Part shown: piece by piece, positions 18,197-26,979 of the stretch
Layout of the letters: each line of letters begins with the position of its first letter
Position numbering within the stretch: position 1 is the first letter of the stretch
Assembly (NCBI RefSeq): GCF_021590045.1
Contig: NZ_CP062221.1
Span: forward strand, 1,488,001 to 1,552,000
DNA length: 64,000 nucleotides
Direction of reading: 5' to 3'
Origin: Cellulomonas palmilytica
GTDB taxonomy: Bacteria > Actinomycetota > Actinomycetes > Actinomycetales > Cellulomonadaceae
Notes under the pieces: model-generated
Databases searched by the model: none
Told to the model about the DNA's origin: nothing
The model's input: the letters and a program-made list of their open reading frames with translations, nothing else
Position numbers and translations under genes: made by a program

Positions 18197-18236
18197 GGGT
18201 GGGCGGTGTTCCGGGGGGAGACAGCACCGCCCACCC
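18197..18236. terminator. Long hairpin between Rdx-family gene and msrA
   Basis: Perfect 12-bp stem GGGTGGGCGGTG / CACCGCCCACCC with a 16-nt loop, in the gap between the convergent genes. It could terminate msrA (minus) and the FKBP-Rdx unit (plus). The rest of this 291-bp gap (17992-18282) shows no gene. Confidence 0.7.
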
Positions 18237-18282
18237 TGCGGTCAGGCGGCGACTCGAGCGGCCGCCGCGTCCTTCGCGGGCG

Positions 18283-18936
18283 TCAGTCGCACGTCACACC
18301 GGTCGAGTGGACCGGGCAGTACCCGTGAGGGTTCTTGACCAGGTACTGCTGGTGGGATGGCTCGGCGTAGTAGAACGGGCCGGCCTCGTCCGCGGGGCGG
18401 ATCTCGGTGGTGATGTCGCCGAAGCCCGCGCGCGCGAGCCGCGGAGCGAACAGCTCGCGCGTGGCGTGCGCGGCCTGCGCCTGCTCGGGCGTCGTCGTGA
18501 AGACCGCCGAGCGGTACTGCGTGCCGACGTCGTTGCCCTGGCGGAAGCCCTGCGTCGGGTCGTGCGCCTCCCAGAAGTGCCGCAGCAGCTCGTCGTGCGG
18601 CAGGACCGTGGGGTCGTACGCGACCAGGACCGTCTCGGTGTGCCCGGTCATGCTCGTGCAGACCTCGTCGTACGTGGGGAACGGCGTGAAACCGCCCTGG
18701 TAGCCGACGGCCGTCGTGACGACGCCGGGGAGCTGCCACAGCTCCTTCTCGGCGCCCCAGAAACAGCCGAGCGCGAGGTGGATCACCGCGGTGCCCTCGG
18801 GCCAGGGGCCCTGCAGGGGGGTGCCGAGGACGACGTGGGTCTCGGGCACGGTGTAGGCGTACCGGTCGCGGCCGGCGAGCGCGCGCTCGGGCTCGACCAT
18901 CGTGGTGCGGATCGCGGATCCGAAGAGCCATCCCAT
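18283..18936 (-). CDS. msrA: Peptide-methionine (S)-S-oxide reductase MsrA
   Basis: 217-residue cytoplasmic repair enzyme reducing the S-epimer of methionine sulfoxide. The catalytic motif is [17 protein letters not shown] (Cys of GCFWxAE); [28 protein letters not shown] and [19 protein letters not shown] complete the family pattern, with the C-terminal Cys probably resolving. ATG 18936 has GAAGGAG at suitable spacing. The N-terminal 45 residues ([20 protein letters not shown]...) precede the domain, as in other actinobacterial MsrA. Confidence 0.96.
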   Translation of the reverse strand: MGWLFGSAIRTTMVEPERALAGRDRYAYTVPETHVVLGTPLQGPWPEGTAVIHLALGCFWGAEKELWQLPGVVTTAVGYQGGFTPFPTYDEVCTSMTGHTETVLVAYDPTVLPHDELLRHFWEAHDPTQGFRQGNDVGTQYRSAVFTTTPEQAQAAHATRELFAPRLARAGFGDITTEIRPADEAGPFYYAEPSHQQYLVKNPHGYCPVHSTGVTCD

Positions 18937-19058
18937 CGTGGGTCTCCTTCGTCGGGCGCCGGCCTCCGCGCGCCGGGTGCTGCGCGAGGGGCGCCCACGG
19001 GGCACAACCGTCGTGGTCCCCGGTGTGTTCCTGGCGCTCGCGGACCCGCGTGCGACCG

Positions 19059-19064
19059 TAGCCT
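19059..19064 (+). promoter_or_regulatory. Leaderless-type -10 (TAGCCT) for AI-2E permease gene
   Basis: TAGCCT ends six bases before GTG 19071, and no ribosome site is present. Confidence 0.55.
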
Positions 19065-19070
19065 GGGGCG

Positions 19071-20330
19071 GTGAACGCACCGGTCAACGCTCCTGGGCCC
19101 GCGGCGCCGCGCGCCGCCGACGCCGTCCCGATGTCCGTGCAGCGTGCCGCCGCGTGGTCCTGGCGGCTGCTGCTGATCGCCGCCGCGCTCGCGGTGGGAG
19201 TCGCCGCGATCGCGTACCTCAAGCTCGTCGTCGTGCCCGTCGCGGTGGCGCTGCTGCTCACGGTGCTGCTGCAGCCGCTGAGCACGTGGCTGCAGCGGCG
19301 TGCGCGGATGGGCCGCGCGGCCGCGGCAGGGGTGTCGGTCGCCGTCCTCGTCGTGGTGGTGCTCGGGCTGCTGGTGCTCGCCGGGCGCTCGGTGGTGCTC
19401 GGGATCGCGGAGCTGTGGGAGCAGGCGCAGGAGGGCGTCGACACGCTGCTCGACTGGCTCGCGACCGGTCCGCTGCAGCTGTCGACCGAGAACCTCGAGG
19501 GCTGGGTCGAGCAGGCGCGCCAGGCCGCGGCGGACAACAGCGAGACCCTCGTCGCGGGTGCGCTGCACGCGACCGTGACCATCGGGCACGTGCTCGCGGG
19601 CGCGGTCATCACGCTGTTCTGCACGTTCTTCTTCCTGCACGACGGCCGGCAGATCTGGTCGTGGCTCGTCGGGCTGCTGCCGCGCGGCACGCGCGAGCAC
19701 GTGCACCAGGCGGGTCGGCGCGGGGTCGTGACGCTCGGCGCCTACACGCGCACGCAGATCCTGGTCGCGGCGGTCGACGCGGTCGGCATCGGGATCGGTG
19801 CGGCGATCCTGCAGCTGCCGCTCGCGTTCCCGCTCGCGATCCTCGTGTTCCTCGGCTCGTTCGTGCCCATCGTCGGTGCGGTGGTCACGGGTTCGATCGC
19901 CGTGCTCGTGGCGCTCGTCACGCAGGGCCCGGTGGTCGCGCTGATCATGCTCGCGATCGTGCTCGGCGTGCAGCAGCTCGAAGGGCACGTCCTGCAGCCG
20001 TTCCTCATGGGGCACGCCGTGTCGCTGCACCCCGTCGCGGTGCTGCTCGCGGTGGCCGCGGGCTCGTTCATGGCGGGCATCCTCGGTGCGCTGTTCGCGG
20101 TGCCGATCGTCGCGGTGCTCAACACCGTGGTGCTGTACCTGCACGGGCACGACAAGTTCCCGCAGCTCGGGCACGACGACCACGTGGCCCTCCGACCGGT
20201 CGGTCACCCCGCGATCGACCGTGCCGTGGCGCAGCTCGCGGAGACCGAGGCGCTCGGCGGCGAGCCCGCGGTGGGGGCCGACGAGGGTGCCGCGACCGAC
20301 CTGGACGACGCCGGGGGCGACGCGCGATGA
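19071..20330 (+). CDS. AI-2E family (PerM/YdiK-like) membrane transporter
   Basis: 419 residues with about eight membrane segments. Family marks: the [29 protein letters not shown] pair of N-terminal helices, the central soluble segment (about 110-185), [66 protein letters not shown], and [15 protein letters not shown]. The family includes autoinducer-2 exporters and Na+/H+ antiporters, so the substrate is open. The C-terminal tail is acidic. Its stop overlaps the ilvA start (ATGA), so the two are co-translated. Confidence 0.9.
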   Translation: MNAPVNAPGPAAPRAADAVPMSVQRAAAWSWRLLLIAAALAVGVAAIAYLKLVVVPVAVALLLTVLLQPLSTWLQRRARMGRAAAAGVSVAVLVVVVLGLLVLAGRSVVLGIAELWEQAQEGVDTLLDWLATGPLQLSTENLEGWVEQARQAAADNSETLVAGALHATVTIGHVLAGAVITLFCTFFFLHDGRQIWSWLVGLLPRGTREHVHQAGRRGVVTLGAYTRTQILVAAVDAVGIGIGAAILQLPLAFPLAILVFLGSFVPIVGAVVTGSIAVLVALVTQGPVVALIMLAIVLGVQQLEGHVLQPFLMGHAVSLHPVAVLLAVAAGSFMAGILGALFAVPIVAVLNTVVLYLHGHDKFPQLGHDDHVALRPVGHPAIDRAVAQLAETEALGGEPAVGADEGAATDLDDAGGDAR

Positions 20331-21529
20331 CCTGGCTCGAGGACGTCCGGCGCGCGGCCGCGCTGCTCGAGGGGGTCGCCGAGCGCACCCCGGTCGAGTC
20401 GAGCCGCGCGCTGTCCGAGCTCGTGGGCACGCCCGTGCTGCTCAAGTGCGAGAACCTGCAGCGCGCCGGGTCGTTCAAGATCCGCGGGGCGTACGTGCGG
20501 ATGGCGGGCCTGTCCGACGACGAGCGGCGGCGCGGCGTGGTCGCGGCGTCCGCCGGGAACCACGCGCAGGGTGTCGCGCTCGCCGCGCGGCTCCTGGGCA
20601 TCGACGCCGTGGTGTTCATGCCGACCGACGCCGCGCTGCCGAAGATCGCCGCGACGCGCGAGTACGGTGCGCGCGTCGAGCTCGTCGGTTCCAGCGTCGA
20701 CGAGGCGCTCGTGCACGCGCGCGAGCACGCGCGCGTCACCGGCGCCGTGCTCATCCACCCGTTCGACCACCGCGACGTGGTCGTCGGCCAGGGGACCATC
20801 GCGCTCGAGATCGTCGAGCAGGTCCCGGACGTCGCGACGGTCGTCGTGCCCGTCGGCGGCGGCGGGCTCGCGGCGGGCGTCGTCGCGACGCTCGCCGAGC
20901 TGCGGCCCGACGTGCGGGTCGTCGGCGTGCAGGCGGCGCACGCCGCGGCCTACCCGGCGTCCCTCGCGGCGGGCGTCCCGACGAAGGCGCCCGAGCTGCG
21001 CACCATGGCGGACGGCATCGCGGTCGGGCTGCCCGGTGACGTGCCGTTCGACGTGCTCTCCCGCGCCGGGACCGAGGTCCGCACGGTCTCCGAGGAGGAC
21101 CTGTCCCGCGCGCTGCTGCTCGTCGCGGAGCGCGCGAAGCTGCTCGTCGAGCCGTCGGGTGCGGCGGCGGTCGCGGCGCTCATGGCCGCGCCTCCCGGCG
21201 ACCTGCAGGGACCGGTCGTCGCGATCCTGTCGGGCGGCAACATCGACCCGCAGGTGCTGCTGCGCGTCGTGCGGCACGGGCTCGCGTCCGCGGGCCGGTT
21301 CCTGTGGCTGCACGTGCGGATCGACGACCGCCCGGGCTCGCTCGCGCGGCTGCTCAACGACCTGGCGGCGACCGGTGCGAACGTCATGCACGTGTCGCAC
21401 GTGCGCACGCAGACCGAGCTCGCCGTCGACGAGGTCGCGGTCGAGGTGCAGGTCGAGACGAAGGGCCCCGAGCACTGCGCGGCGGTGCAGCACGCGCTGC
21501 GCGCGGCGGGCTACCGCCTCACGGACTGA
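20327..21529 (+). CDS. ilvA: Threonine ammonia-lyase (threonine dehydratase)
   Basis: PLP enzyme making 2-oxobutanoate from threonine, for isoleucine synthesis or threonine breakdown. 400 residues: PLP Lys in AGSFKIRGAY, NHAQGVA segment, glycine-rich phosphate loop VVPVGGGGLAAG, SGGNIDP, and a C-terminal ACT-type regulatory domain beginning FLWLHVRIDDRPGSLARLLNDL. One ACT domain and about 400 residues match the TdcB/short IlvA class rather than the 514-residue E. coli form. The start overlaps the preceding gene's stop by 4 bp. A bidirectional hairpin follows. Confidence 0.94.
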   Translation: MTWLEDVRRAAALLEGVAERTPVESSRALSELVGTPVLLKCENLQRAGSFKIRGAYVRMAGLSDDERRRGVVAASAGNHAQGVALAARLLGIDAVVFMPTDAALPKIAATREYGARVELVGSSVDEALVHAREHARVTGAVLIHPFDHRDVVVGQGTIALEIVEQVPDVATVVVPVGGGGLAAGVVATLAELRPDVRVVGVQAAHAAAYPASLAAGVPTKAPELRTMADGIAVGLPGDVPFDVLSRAGTEVRTVSEEDLSRALLLVAERAKLLVEPSGAAAVAALMAAPPGDLQGPVVAILSGGNIDPQVLLRVVRHGLASAGRFLWLHVRIDDRPGSLARLLNDLAATGANVMHVSHVRTQTELAVDEVAVEVQVETKGPEHCAAVQHALRAAGYRLTD

Positions 21530-21544
21530 CGGGCAGGGACGACG

Positions 21545-21584
21545 AAGGGCGCGTCCCCCGGTGGTGACCCGCGGACGCGCCCTT
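21545..21584. terminator. Bidirectional terminator between ilvA and greA
   Basis: Perfect 12-bp stem AAGGGCGCGTCC / GGACGCGCCCTT around a 16-nt loop, centred between the convergent ilvA and greA genes. Confidence 0.8.
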
Positions 21585-21595
21585 CTCGTGCCCGC

Positions 21596-22081
21596 TCAGC
21601 CCTCGAAGGGCTTCGCGGCGACGATCGTCACCTCGATCTCGCGCCCGTTCGGGGCGGCGTAGCTCGTCGTGTCTCCCACGGACTTGCCGTTGATCGACGC
21701 GCCGAGCGGCGAGGTGGGGGAGAAGACCTGGATGCCCGTAGTGCCGGCCATCTCGCGCGAGCCCAGGAGGAAGACCTCCTCGTCGCCCGCGACGACGGCC
21801 GTCACGACCATGCCCGGCTCGACGACGCCGTCGTCCGGCGGCGTGCCGATCTGCACGGTGCGGAGCTTCGCCTCGAGCTCGCGGATGCGGGCCTCGTTCT
21901 TCGCCTGCTCCTCGCGGGCGGCGTGGTACCCGCCGTTCTCCTTGAGGTCGCCCTCGTCACGCGCCGCGGCGATGCGCTGCGTGATCTCGTCGCGGCGGGG
22001 GCCCTTGAGGTCCTCGAGCTCGGCGCTCAGGCGGTCGTAGGCCTCCTGCGTCAGCCAAGTGGCCGCAGTCGTGTCGGTCAC
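21596..22081 (-). CDS. greA: Transcription elongation factor GreA
   Basis: 161 residues. It enters the RNA polymerase secondary channel and stimulates transcript cleavage in backtracked complexes. N-terminal coiled coil (about 10-80): WLTQEAYDRLSAELEDLKGPRRDEITQRIAAARDEGDLKENGGYHAAREEQ, with the tip acidic residues in DEGDLKENGGY. The C-terminal FKBP-like domain has SPLGASINGKSVGD and a final GREIEVTIVAAKPFEG. GTG 22081 has AAGGAG at about five bases. The roughly 220 bp between greA and the DUF4307 gene holds no gene I can see and probably carries the greA promoter. Confidence 0.97.
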   Translation of the reverse strand: MTDTTAATWLTQEAYDRLSAELEDLKGPRRDEITQRIAAARDEGDLKENGGYHAAREEQAKNEARIRELEAKLRTVQIGTPPDDGVVEPGMVVTAVVAGDEEVFLLGSREMAGTTGIQVFSPTSPLGASINGKSVGDTTSYAAPNGREIEVTIVAAKPFEG

Positions 22082-22305
22082 GATCGCTCCTTCCTGCTTC
22101 CTGGTGCGTCCCGTTCCGATCCCTGTGACGCCACGGCTCGAGGCCGCAGGCGTCACCGGGCGGTGTCCGGGGCGGGGTGTCGCCGTTCCTTCCGGTCGCG
22201 TCGACCGTCTGGTCCGGGTCCTCGTGCCGGGCCGGACCTCGGGGGCTGGCCGTGCGCGACGACCGTGGGGCGGCGTGCGAAACGCCCAGGATAGCAAGCG
22301 ACCCG

Positions 22306-22734
22306 TCAGGGGGCGCCCGGCGTGTCCTCGACGGGGTCGCACGACTGCACGGTCGCGCTGACCGCGAGCTCCGCGGTGGGGATGACGACCGTGACGCGCT
22401 GCGTGCGCGCGCCCGGGCCGATGTGCACGTCCTTGACCCCGACCTCGGCGTACGACTGCGACAGCGCGCGCACGCGGCACGACGCGGTGCTCTCGGGGTC
22501 CTTCGTGACCTCGAACGTGAGGTCGACGGTGTCGGCACCGTGCACCGCGAACCCGATGGTCTTCCACTGCACCGGGTCGCGCAGCGCGCTGATGCCGAGC
22601 CAGCCCACGACGACCGCCCCGACGAGGGCGGCGAGCACGACCGTGACGAGCCACGGGACGCGCGAGCGCTCGTCCGGGTCGTCGCCGTAGCGTCCCGCGG
22701 GCGGCGTGGGGCTCGCGGCGGGCGTGCTGGCCAC
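22306..22734 (-). CDS. DUF4307 single-pass membrane protein
   Basis: 142 residues: a short Pro/Asp/Arg-rich cytoplasmic N-terminus, one membrane segment (about 32-54, VPWLVTVVLAALVGAVVVGWLGISAL), and an outer domain of mainly beta character. The outer domain has VQWKTIGFAVHGADTVDLTFEVTKDPESTASCRVRALSQSYAEVG and an ending CDPVEDTP. The two Cys could pair. Function unknown. GTG 22734 is preceded by GAGGAGG. In many actinobacteria this family is encoded opposite mca and near greA, as here. Confidence 0.85.
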   Translation of the reverse strand: MASTPAASPTPPAGRYGDDPDERSRVPWLVTVVLAALVGAVVVGWLGISALRDPVQWKTIGFAVHGADTVDLTFEVTKDPESTASCRVRALSQSYAEVGVKDVHIGPGARTQRVTVVIPTAELAVSATVQSCDPVEDTPGAP

Positions 22735-22748
22735 GGGGGTGCCTCCTC

Positions 22749-22829
22749 GTTGGTCGGCTGGTTGGTCGGCTGGTTGGTCGGCTGGTGGTCGGCCGGTCGG
22801 TCGGTCGGCCGGTGGTCGGCCGGTGGTCG
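22749..22829. repeat. 12-bp tandem repeats (GTTGGTCGGCTG and variants)
   Basis: Three exact GTTGGTCGGCTG units, then GTGGTCGGCCG-type variants, fill most of the divergent DUF4307-mca intergenic region, where the promoters of both genes should lie. Confidence 0.85.
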
Positions 22830-22949
22830 TCTGACGGGTCCGCTGTCCATCTGCTGGTGTCTGCGGACCGGGGTTCCGGGTTCGTGGGTGCCGTGCGCGA
22901 TCATTGTCCCGTGCCCGAGCTGCCCGCCGAACCACGGCGCCCCCAGAAC

Positions 22950-23930
22950 GTGACCGACACCTCAGTCCCGAGCGCTCCCGCGGGGACGTTCGTGCGCCGC
23001 ACGGACGCCGCCGGCGAGCCCTTGCGTCTCATGGCGGTGCACGCCCACCCGGACGACGAGTCCAGCAAGGGCGCCGCGACGACCGCACGGTACGCCGCGG
23101 AGGGCGTCGAGGTGCTCGTCGTGACGTGCACCGGCGGCGAGCGCGGCGACGTGCTCAACGAGAGGTACGGCCCCGCGCCCGAGGGCATCGAGGGCATGCG
23201 CGAGGTGCGCCGGCACGAGATGGCCGCCGCCGCCGCGGCGCTCGGGGTGCAGCAGCGCTGGCTCGGCTTCGTCGACTCCGGCCTGCCCGAGGGCGACCCG
23301 CTCCCACCGCTGCCGGAGGGCTGCTTCGGCCTGCTCGGTCTGGAGGAGGCGAGCGCGCCCCTGGTCGAGGCCGTGCGGGAGTTCCGGCCGCACGTCATGA
23401 CGACGTACGACCCGACGGGCGGCTACCCGCACCCCGACCACGTGATGTGCCACCGTGTCGCGGCCGAGGCGTTCGCCGCGGCGGGCGACCCGGAGCGCTA
23501 CCGGGGCCACGGTGAGCCGTGGACGCCGCTGAAGCTCTACTACAACCACGGCTTCTCGCTGGCCCGCCTGCGCGCGATGCACGAGGCGATCCTCGAGGCG
23601 GGGGCCGAGTCGCCGTTCGGGGACTGGATCGAGTCGCGTCAGGCGCGCGAGATCCCCGAGCGCGAGGTGACGACGCGCATCGAGTGCGCCGCGTACTTCG
23701 ACCGGCGGGACGCGGCGCTGCGGGCGCACGCGACGCAGATCGACCCCGAGGGCTTCTTCTTCGCGGTGCCGCGCGAGGTCGAGCTCGCGCACTGGACCAC
23801 CGAGGAGTACGAGCTCGCGGAGTCGCGTGTGCCGGTGACGCTCCCGGAGCACGACCTGTTCGCGGGGGTCGCGGTGCAGCCGCTCGGCGCGCTGGAGGCG
23901 TCCGACGAGGCGACGGAGGTGAGCCGATGA
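22950..23930 (+). CDS. mca: Mycothiol S-conjugate amidase
   Basis: Zn-dependent hydrolase that cleaves mycothiol conjugates of toxins and drugs to mercapturates for export. It marks a mycothiol-producing actinobacterium. 326 residues of the LmbE/PIG-L fold: MAVHAHPDDESSKGAA (Zn ligands His, Asp), CTGGERGDVLNERYG, and TTYDPTGGYPHPDHVMCH (third ligand). The C-terminal FFFAVPREVELAHWTTEEYELAESRVP is typical of Mca rather than MshB. The start could be GTG 22950 or GTG 22911; neither has a good ribosome site. Two genes follow with 4-bp overlaps. Confidence 0.92.
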   Translation: MTDTSVPSAPAGTFVRRTDAAGEPLRLMAVHAHPDDESSKGAATTARYAAEGVEVLVVTCTGGERGDVLNERYGPAPEGIEGMREVRRHEMAAAAAALGVQQRWLGFVDSGLPEGDPLPPLPEGCFGLLGLEEASAPLVEAVREFRPHVMTTYDPTGGYPHPDHVMCHRVAAEAFAAAGDPERYRGHGEPWTPLKLYYNHGFSLARLRAMHEAILEAGAESPFGDWIESRQAREIPEREVTTRIECAAYFDRRDAALRAHATQIDPEGFFFAVPREVELAHWTTEEYELAESRVPVTLPEHDLFAGVAVQPLGALEASDEATEVSR

Positions 23931-24238
23931 ACGCGCTCGCCCTGGTCCTGGCGGCCACGCCGGTGCCGAGCCCGAGCCCGACGGTCGCGGCGAGCTCGGG
24001 CGGCTCGCCGGGGTTCCTCGGCTTCGTGTTCACGTTCGGGCTCGCCGCGGTCGCGGTGCTGCTGTTCCTGTCGCTCACGCGCCACCTGCGCGTGGTGGAC
24101 CGCCGCGCCAAGCAGCTCGAGGCCGACGAGGCCGCCGCGCAGGAGGCGGGTCGGTCGTCGGAGAGCGATGCGCGCGAGGGTGCTGCGCGCGACGGTGACG
24201 CGCGCGACGGTGACGCGCGTCCGGGCGGTGCCGCGTGA
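23927..24238 (+). CDS. Small single-pass membrane protein of the mca operon
   Basis: 103 residues. A short Ala/Pro/Ser N-terminus (possibly exposed), one membrane segment (about 28-48, GFLGFVFTFGLAAVAVLLFLSLTRHL), then a cytoplasmic charged helix VVDRRAKQLEADEAAAQEAG and a low-complexity tail with repeated ARDGD. I do not know its function. Its start overlaps the mca stop and its stop overlaps the next start (ATGA and GTGA), so its amount is tied to Mca. It may anchor or scaffold, which is inference only. Confidence 0.8.
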   Translation: MNALALVLAATPVPSPSPTVAASSGGSPGFLGFVFTFGLAAVAVLLFLSLTRHLRVVDRRAKQLEADEAAAQEAGRSSESDAREGAARDGDARDGDARPGGAA

Positions 24239-25083
24239 GCGATCGTCCTGCGCCGCCGCAGCGTCCCGTTGTGCGCGTGACGCTCGCGCAGGTCGCGGCG
24301 TCCGCGGACGCGGCGGCGAACGTCGTGGTCGCGCGCGACGCGTTCGCGCAGGCGGAGCGCGTGCACGCGGACCTGCTGGTGCTGCCCGAGTACGCGTCCG
24401 CGTTCGACGCGCAGGGGGTCGGGGCGGAGCACGCGCAGCCGCTCGACGGCCCGTACGTCACCGCGCTGCGCGAGCGGGCGGCCGCGACGGGGGTCGCGGT
24501 GCTCGCGGGCGTCACGGTGCCGGGTGACGAGACCGACGCGCGGGCGACCAACGTCGTGGTCGCGGTCGACGGCACGGGCGCGCTCGTCGGGGCCTACCGC
24601 AAGGTGCACCTGTACGACGCGTTCGGCAGCCGCGAGTCCGACCGGCTGCGGCCGGGCCCGGCCGACGCGCCGCCGCTCGTGCTCGACGTCGCCGGCGTCC
24701 GGTTCGGCGTGCTGACGTGCTACGACCTGCGGTTCCCGGAGTCGGCGCGTCGCGTGGTCGACGCGGGCGCCGAGGTGCTCGTCGTCCCGGCCGCGTGGGC
24801 GGACGGCGCGCTCAAGGCGATGCACTGGCGCACGCTCGCGACGGCGCGCGCGATCGAGAACACGGCTGCGGTCGTCGCGGTCGGAATGGCGGGCAAGGGC
24901 GTGGTCGGGCGCTCGCTCGTCGTCGGCCCGGACGGCGTGGTGGCTCTCGAGATGGACGACGCGCCCGCGATCCGCACGGTGGACCTCGACCCGGCCGAGC
25001 TGCGCGGCGTGCGGGAGAGGAACCCGTCGCTCGCCAACCGGCGGTACGCCGTCGTCCCGGCCGAGGTCCCCGAGCAGGCCTGA
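24235..25083 (+). CDS. Carbon-nitrogen hydrolase (nitrilase superfamily amidase)
   Basis: 282-residue cytoplasmic amidase-type enzyme. The Glu-Lys-Cys triad is visible: Glu in LLVLPEYASAF, Lys in YRKVHLYDAFG and Cys in FGVLTCYDLRFPESAR. WRTLATARAIENTAAVVAVG and NRRYAV close the fold. Branch features resemble Nit1/deaminated-glutathione amidase or omega-amidase relatives. Because it is coupled to mca through two overlapping genes, a role in thiol-conjugate or amide clean-up is plausible but inferred. GTG 24235. Confidence 0.9.
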   Translation: MSDRPAPPQRPVVRVTLAQVAASADAAANVVVARDAFAQAERVHADLLVLPEYASAFDAQGVGAEHAQPLDGPYVTALRERAAATGVAVLAGVTVPGDETDARATNVVVAVDGTGALVGAYRKVHLYDAFGSRESDRLRPGPADAPPLVLDVAGVRFGVLTCYDLRFPESARRVVDAGAEVLVVPAAWADGALKAMHWRTLATARAIENTAAVVAVGMAGKGVVGRSLVVGPDGVVALEMDDAPAIRTVDLDPAELRGVRERNPSLANRRYAVVPAEVPEQA

Positions 25084-25120
25084 GCGGGCCTGAGCGGGCC
25101 TGAGCGGGACTGAGCGGGAC
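25081..25120. repeat. 10-bp tandem repeat (TGAGCGGGCC/AC, 4 copies)
   Basis: Four decamers start exactly at the stop codon of the amidase gene and run toward the convergent hemolysin III gene. Confidence 0.9.
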
Positions 25121-25136
25121 TGGGGGGTCCCGAGCG

Positions 25137-25862
25137 TCAGCGCAGCGAGTAGCTCGCGATCGACACCGCGATGTAGTGGCACGTGTACCCGACGACGGTG
25201 AGCGCGTGGAAGATCTCGTGGAAGCCGAAGTACCGCGGGCTGGGGTTGGGGCGCTTGGTGCCGTACACGACCGCGCCGACGGTGTACGCGAGGCCGCCGG
25301 CGATGACGAGCCACAGGATCGCCGGGCCGCCCTCGCGGTAGAACTGCGGCAGGAACGCGACCGCGACCCAGCCGAGGATCACGTAGATCGGCACGTAGAC
25401 CCAGCGCGGGGCGCCCAGCCAGAAGATGCGGGCGAGCAGCCCGACGAGCGCGCCGGCCCAGACCGCGATGAGCAGGTTGCGCGCGGTGGTCGCGGGCAGC
25501 AGCAGCACGCACAGGGGCGTGTAGGTGCCGGCGATGATGAGGAAGATGTTGGTGTGGTCGAGGCGGCGCAGCACGGCCGCGACGCGCGGTGACCACGTGC
25601 CGCGGTGGTAGATCGCGCTGGTGCCGAACAGCATGACCGCGGACAGGCCGAACACCGCGGTGGACCATTTGGCGGCGGGCGTGGGGGACAGCACGACGAG
25701 CACGATCGACGCGGCCAGGACGAACGGTGCGACGCCCGCGTGGATCCAGCCCCGCAGCAGGGGCTTGACCGTGGCGGCCACCTGCTCGACGGCGCGGGAG
25801 ACGCCCGAGGTCGTCTCCTCGTGCCGGGGACCGTCGCCGTTCGTGGCGGGGGTGCTGGCCAT
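25137..25862 (-). CDS. Hemolysin III (PAQR/YqfA) family membrane protein
   Basis: 241 residues, about seven membrane segments after a soluble N-terminus (1-38). Conserved family residues: HAGVAPFVLAASIVL, SAIYHRGTWSP, LDHTNIFLIIAGTYTPL and FGFHEIFHALTVVGYTCHYIAV, holding the Ser-His-Asp-His-His set that binds zinc in PAQR receptors. Despite the name, bacterial members are linked to membrane-lipid balance rather than haemolysis. Operator-like dyads lie directly upstream (25887-25921). Confidence 0.92.
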   Translation of the reverse strand: MASTPATNGDGPRHEETTSGVSRAVEQVAATVKPLLRGWIHAGVAPFVLAASIVLVVLSPTPAAKWSTAVFGLSAVMLFGTSAIYHRGTWSPRVAAVLRRLDHTNIFLIIAGTYTPLCVLLLPATTARNLLIAVWAGALVGLLARIFWLGAPRWVYVPIYVILGWVAVAFLPQFYREGGPAILWLVIAGGLAYTVGAVVYGTKRPNPSPRYFGFHEIFHALTVVGYTCHYIAVSIASYSLR

Positions 25863-25886
25863 GCTGCCTCACGTTCGTCGTCCGGG

Positions 25887-25921
25887 AACCTACGACACCG
25901 TAGGTTACGGCACCGTAGGTT
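25887..25921. promoter_or_regulatory. Two overlapping dyads, TetR-type operator candidate
   Basis: AACCTACG-ACAC-CGTAGGTT (25887-25906) is a perfect 8-bp-arm inverted repeat. TACGGCACCGTA (25906-25917) is a second perfect dyad, and ACCGTAGGTT is repeated directly. They lie between the divergent hemolysin III and isoprenyl transferase genes. The regulator is not encoded nearby. Confidence 0.6.
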
Positions 25922-26060
25922 GCGTGTCGACCACACGTGCTGCACGGGCGATCCTGCCTCACGCACGTGTCCGGACGAGTACGGTGGACCGCGCCGGCAC
26001 CACCCACGCCGCACCCGCCGGGCCCCGGGCCCACGTGTACCGATCGCAACAGGAGAGCGC

Positions 26061-26822
26061 GTGCGTCTGCCCCATCCGTTGTACGGGCTGTACGAGCGCC
26101 GCCTGGCAGCGTCGCTGCCCTCGGACCGGATGCCGCGGCACATCGGGGTGATCCTCGACGGCAACCGCCGCTGGGCCCGGTCCACCGGCAAGTCCACGCA
26201 CGGCGGGTACCGCGCCGGCGCGGACAAGATCAGCGAGGTGCTCGCCTGGAGCGAGGACGTCGGCGTCGAGGTCGTCACGCTGTGGATGCTGTCCACCGAC
26301 AACCTCAACCGCCCCGCCGACGAGCTCGAGGGCCTGCTCGTCGTGATCGACGACGCCGTGCGCGAGCTCGCCGCGACCCGCCGCTGGCGCGTCCAGGCCG
26401 TCGGCTCGCTCGAGCTGCTGCCCGAGCACACCGCGAAGGCGCTGCGCGACGCCGAGGACGCGACGCGCGACGTCGTCGGGCTGCACGTCAACGTCGCCGT
26501 CGGCTACGGCGGCCGCCGCGAGATCGCGGACGCGGTGCGCGCGTACCTGCGCGACGCGGCCGACCAGGGCCTCGGGCTCGACGACATGGCCGAGTCCTTC
26601 GACGTCGAGCACATCGCCGCGCACCTGTACACCAAGGGCCAGCCGGACCCGGACCTCGTGATCCGCACGTCGGGCGAGCAGCGGCTCGGCGGGTTCCTGC
26701 TGTGGCAGTCCGCGCACTCGGAGTTCTACTTCTGCGAGGCGTACTGGCCGGACTTCCGGCGCGTCGACTTCCTGCGGGCCGTGCGCGACTACGCCGTCCG
26801 GGAACGTCGGCTCGGGCGTTGA
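26061..26822 (+). CDS. uppS: cis-Isoprenyl diphosphate synthase (UppS/Z-FPP synthase family)
   Basis: Adds isoprene units in Z configuration to make short or polyprenyl diphosphates, the lipid carrier for cell-wall synthesis. 253 residues: catalytic Asp in HIGVILDGNRRWAR, LWMLSTDNLNR, VNVAVGYGGRREI, and DLVIRTSGEQRLGGFLLWQSAHSEFYFCEAYWPDFR, all family hallmarks. GTG 26061 follows AGGAGA. Actinobacteria often have two such enzymes (Z-FPP and decaprenyl-PP synthases), and the product length cannot be told here. Confidence 0.94.
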   Translation: MRLPHPLYGLYERRLAASLPSDRMPRHIGVILDGNRRWARSTGKSTHGGYRAGADKISEVLAWSEDVGVEVVTLWMLSTDNLNRPADELEGLLVVIDDAVRELAATRRWRVQAVGSLELLPEHTAKALRDAEDATRDVVGLHVNVAVGYGGRREIADAVRAYLRDAADQGLGLDDMAESFDVEHIAAHLYTKGQPDPDLVIRTSGEQRLGGFLLWQSAHSEFYFCEAYWPDFRRVDFLRAVRDYAVRERRLGR

Positions 26823-26979
26823 CGCACGCGCTCGCGGTTGCCCCGGGAACCCCGCGTCCCGGCACGTCCCGCGTGGGGGTCACCCGGCCGGGTGGACGTC
26901 CGACGAGCGTCAGGTGAACTTCGTGTTTCGGACGGCGCGTCGGCGCGTGTCCGAGCCCGCTGCGCCGTGCGTGCGGGGT

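Noticed and set aside
19059..20330. AI-2E permease as a true autoinducer-2 exporter with a quorum-sensing locus
   Set aside because: No luxS or Lsr genes are nearby, and the family has other substrates.
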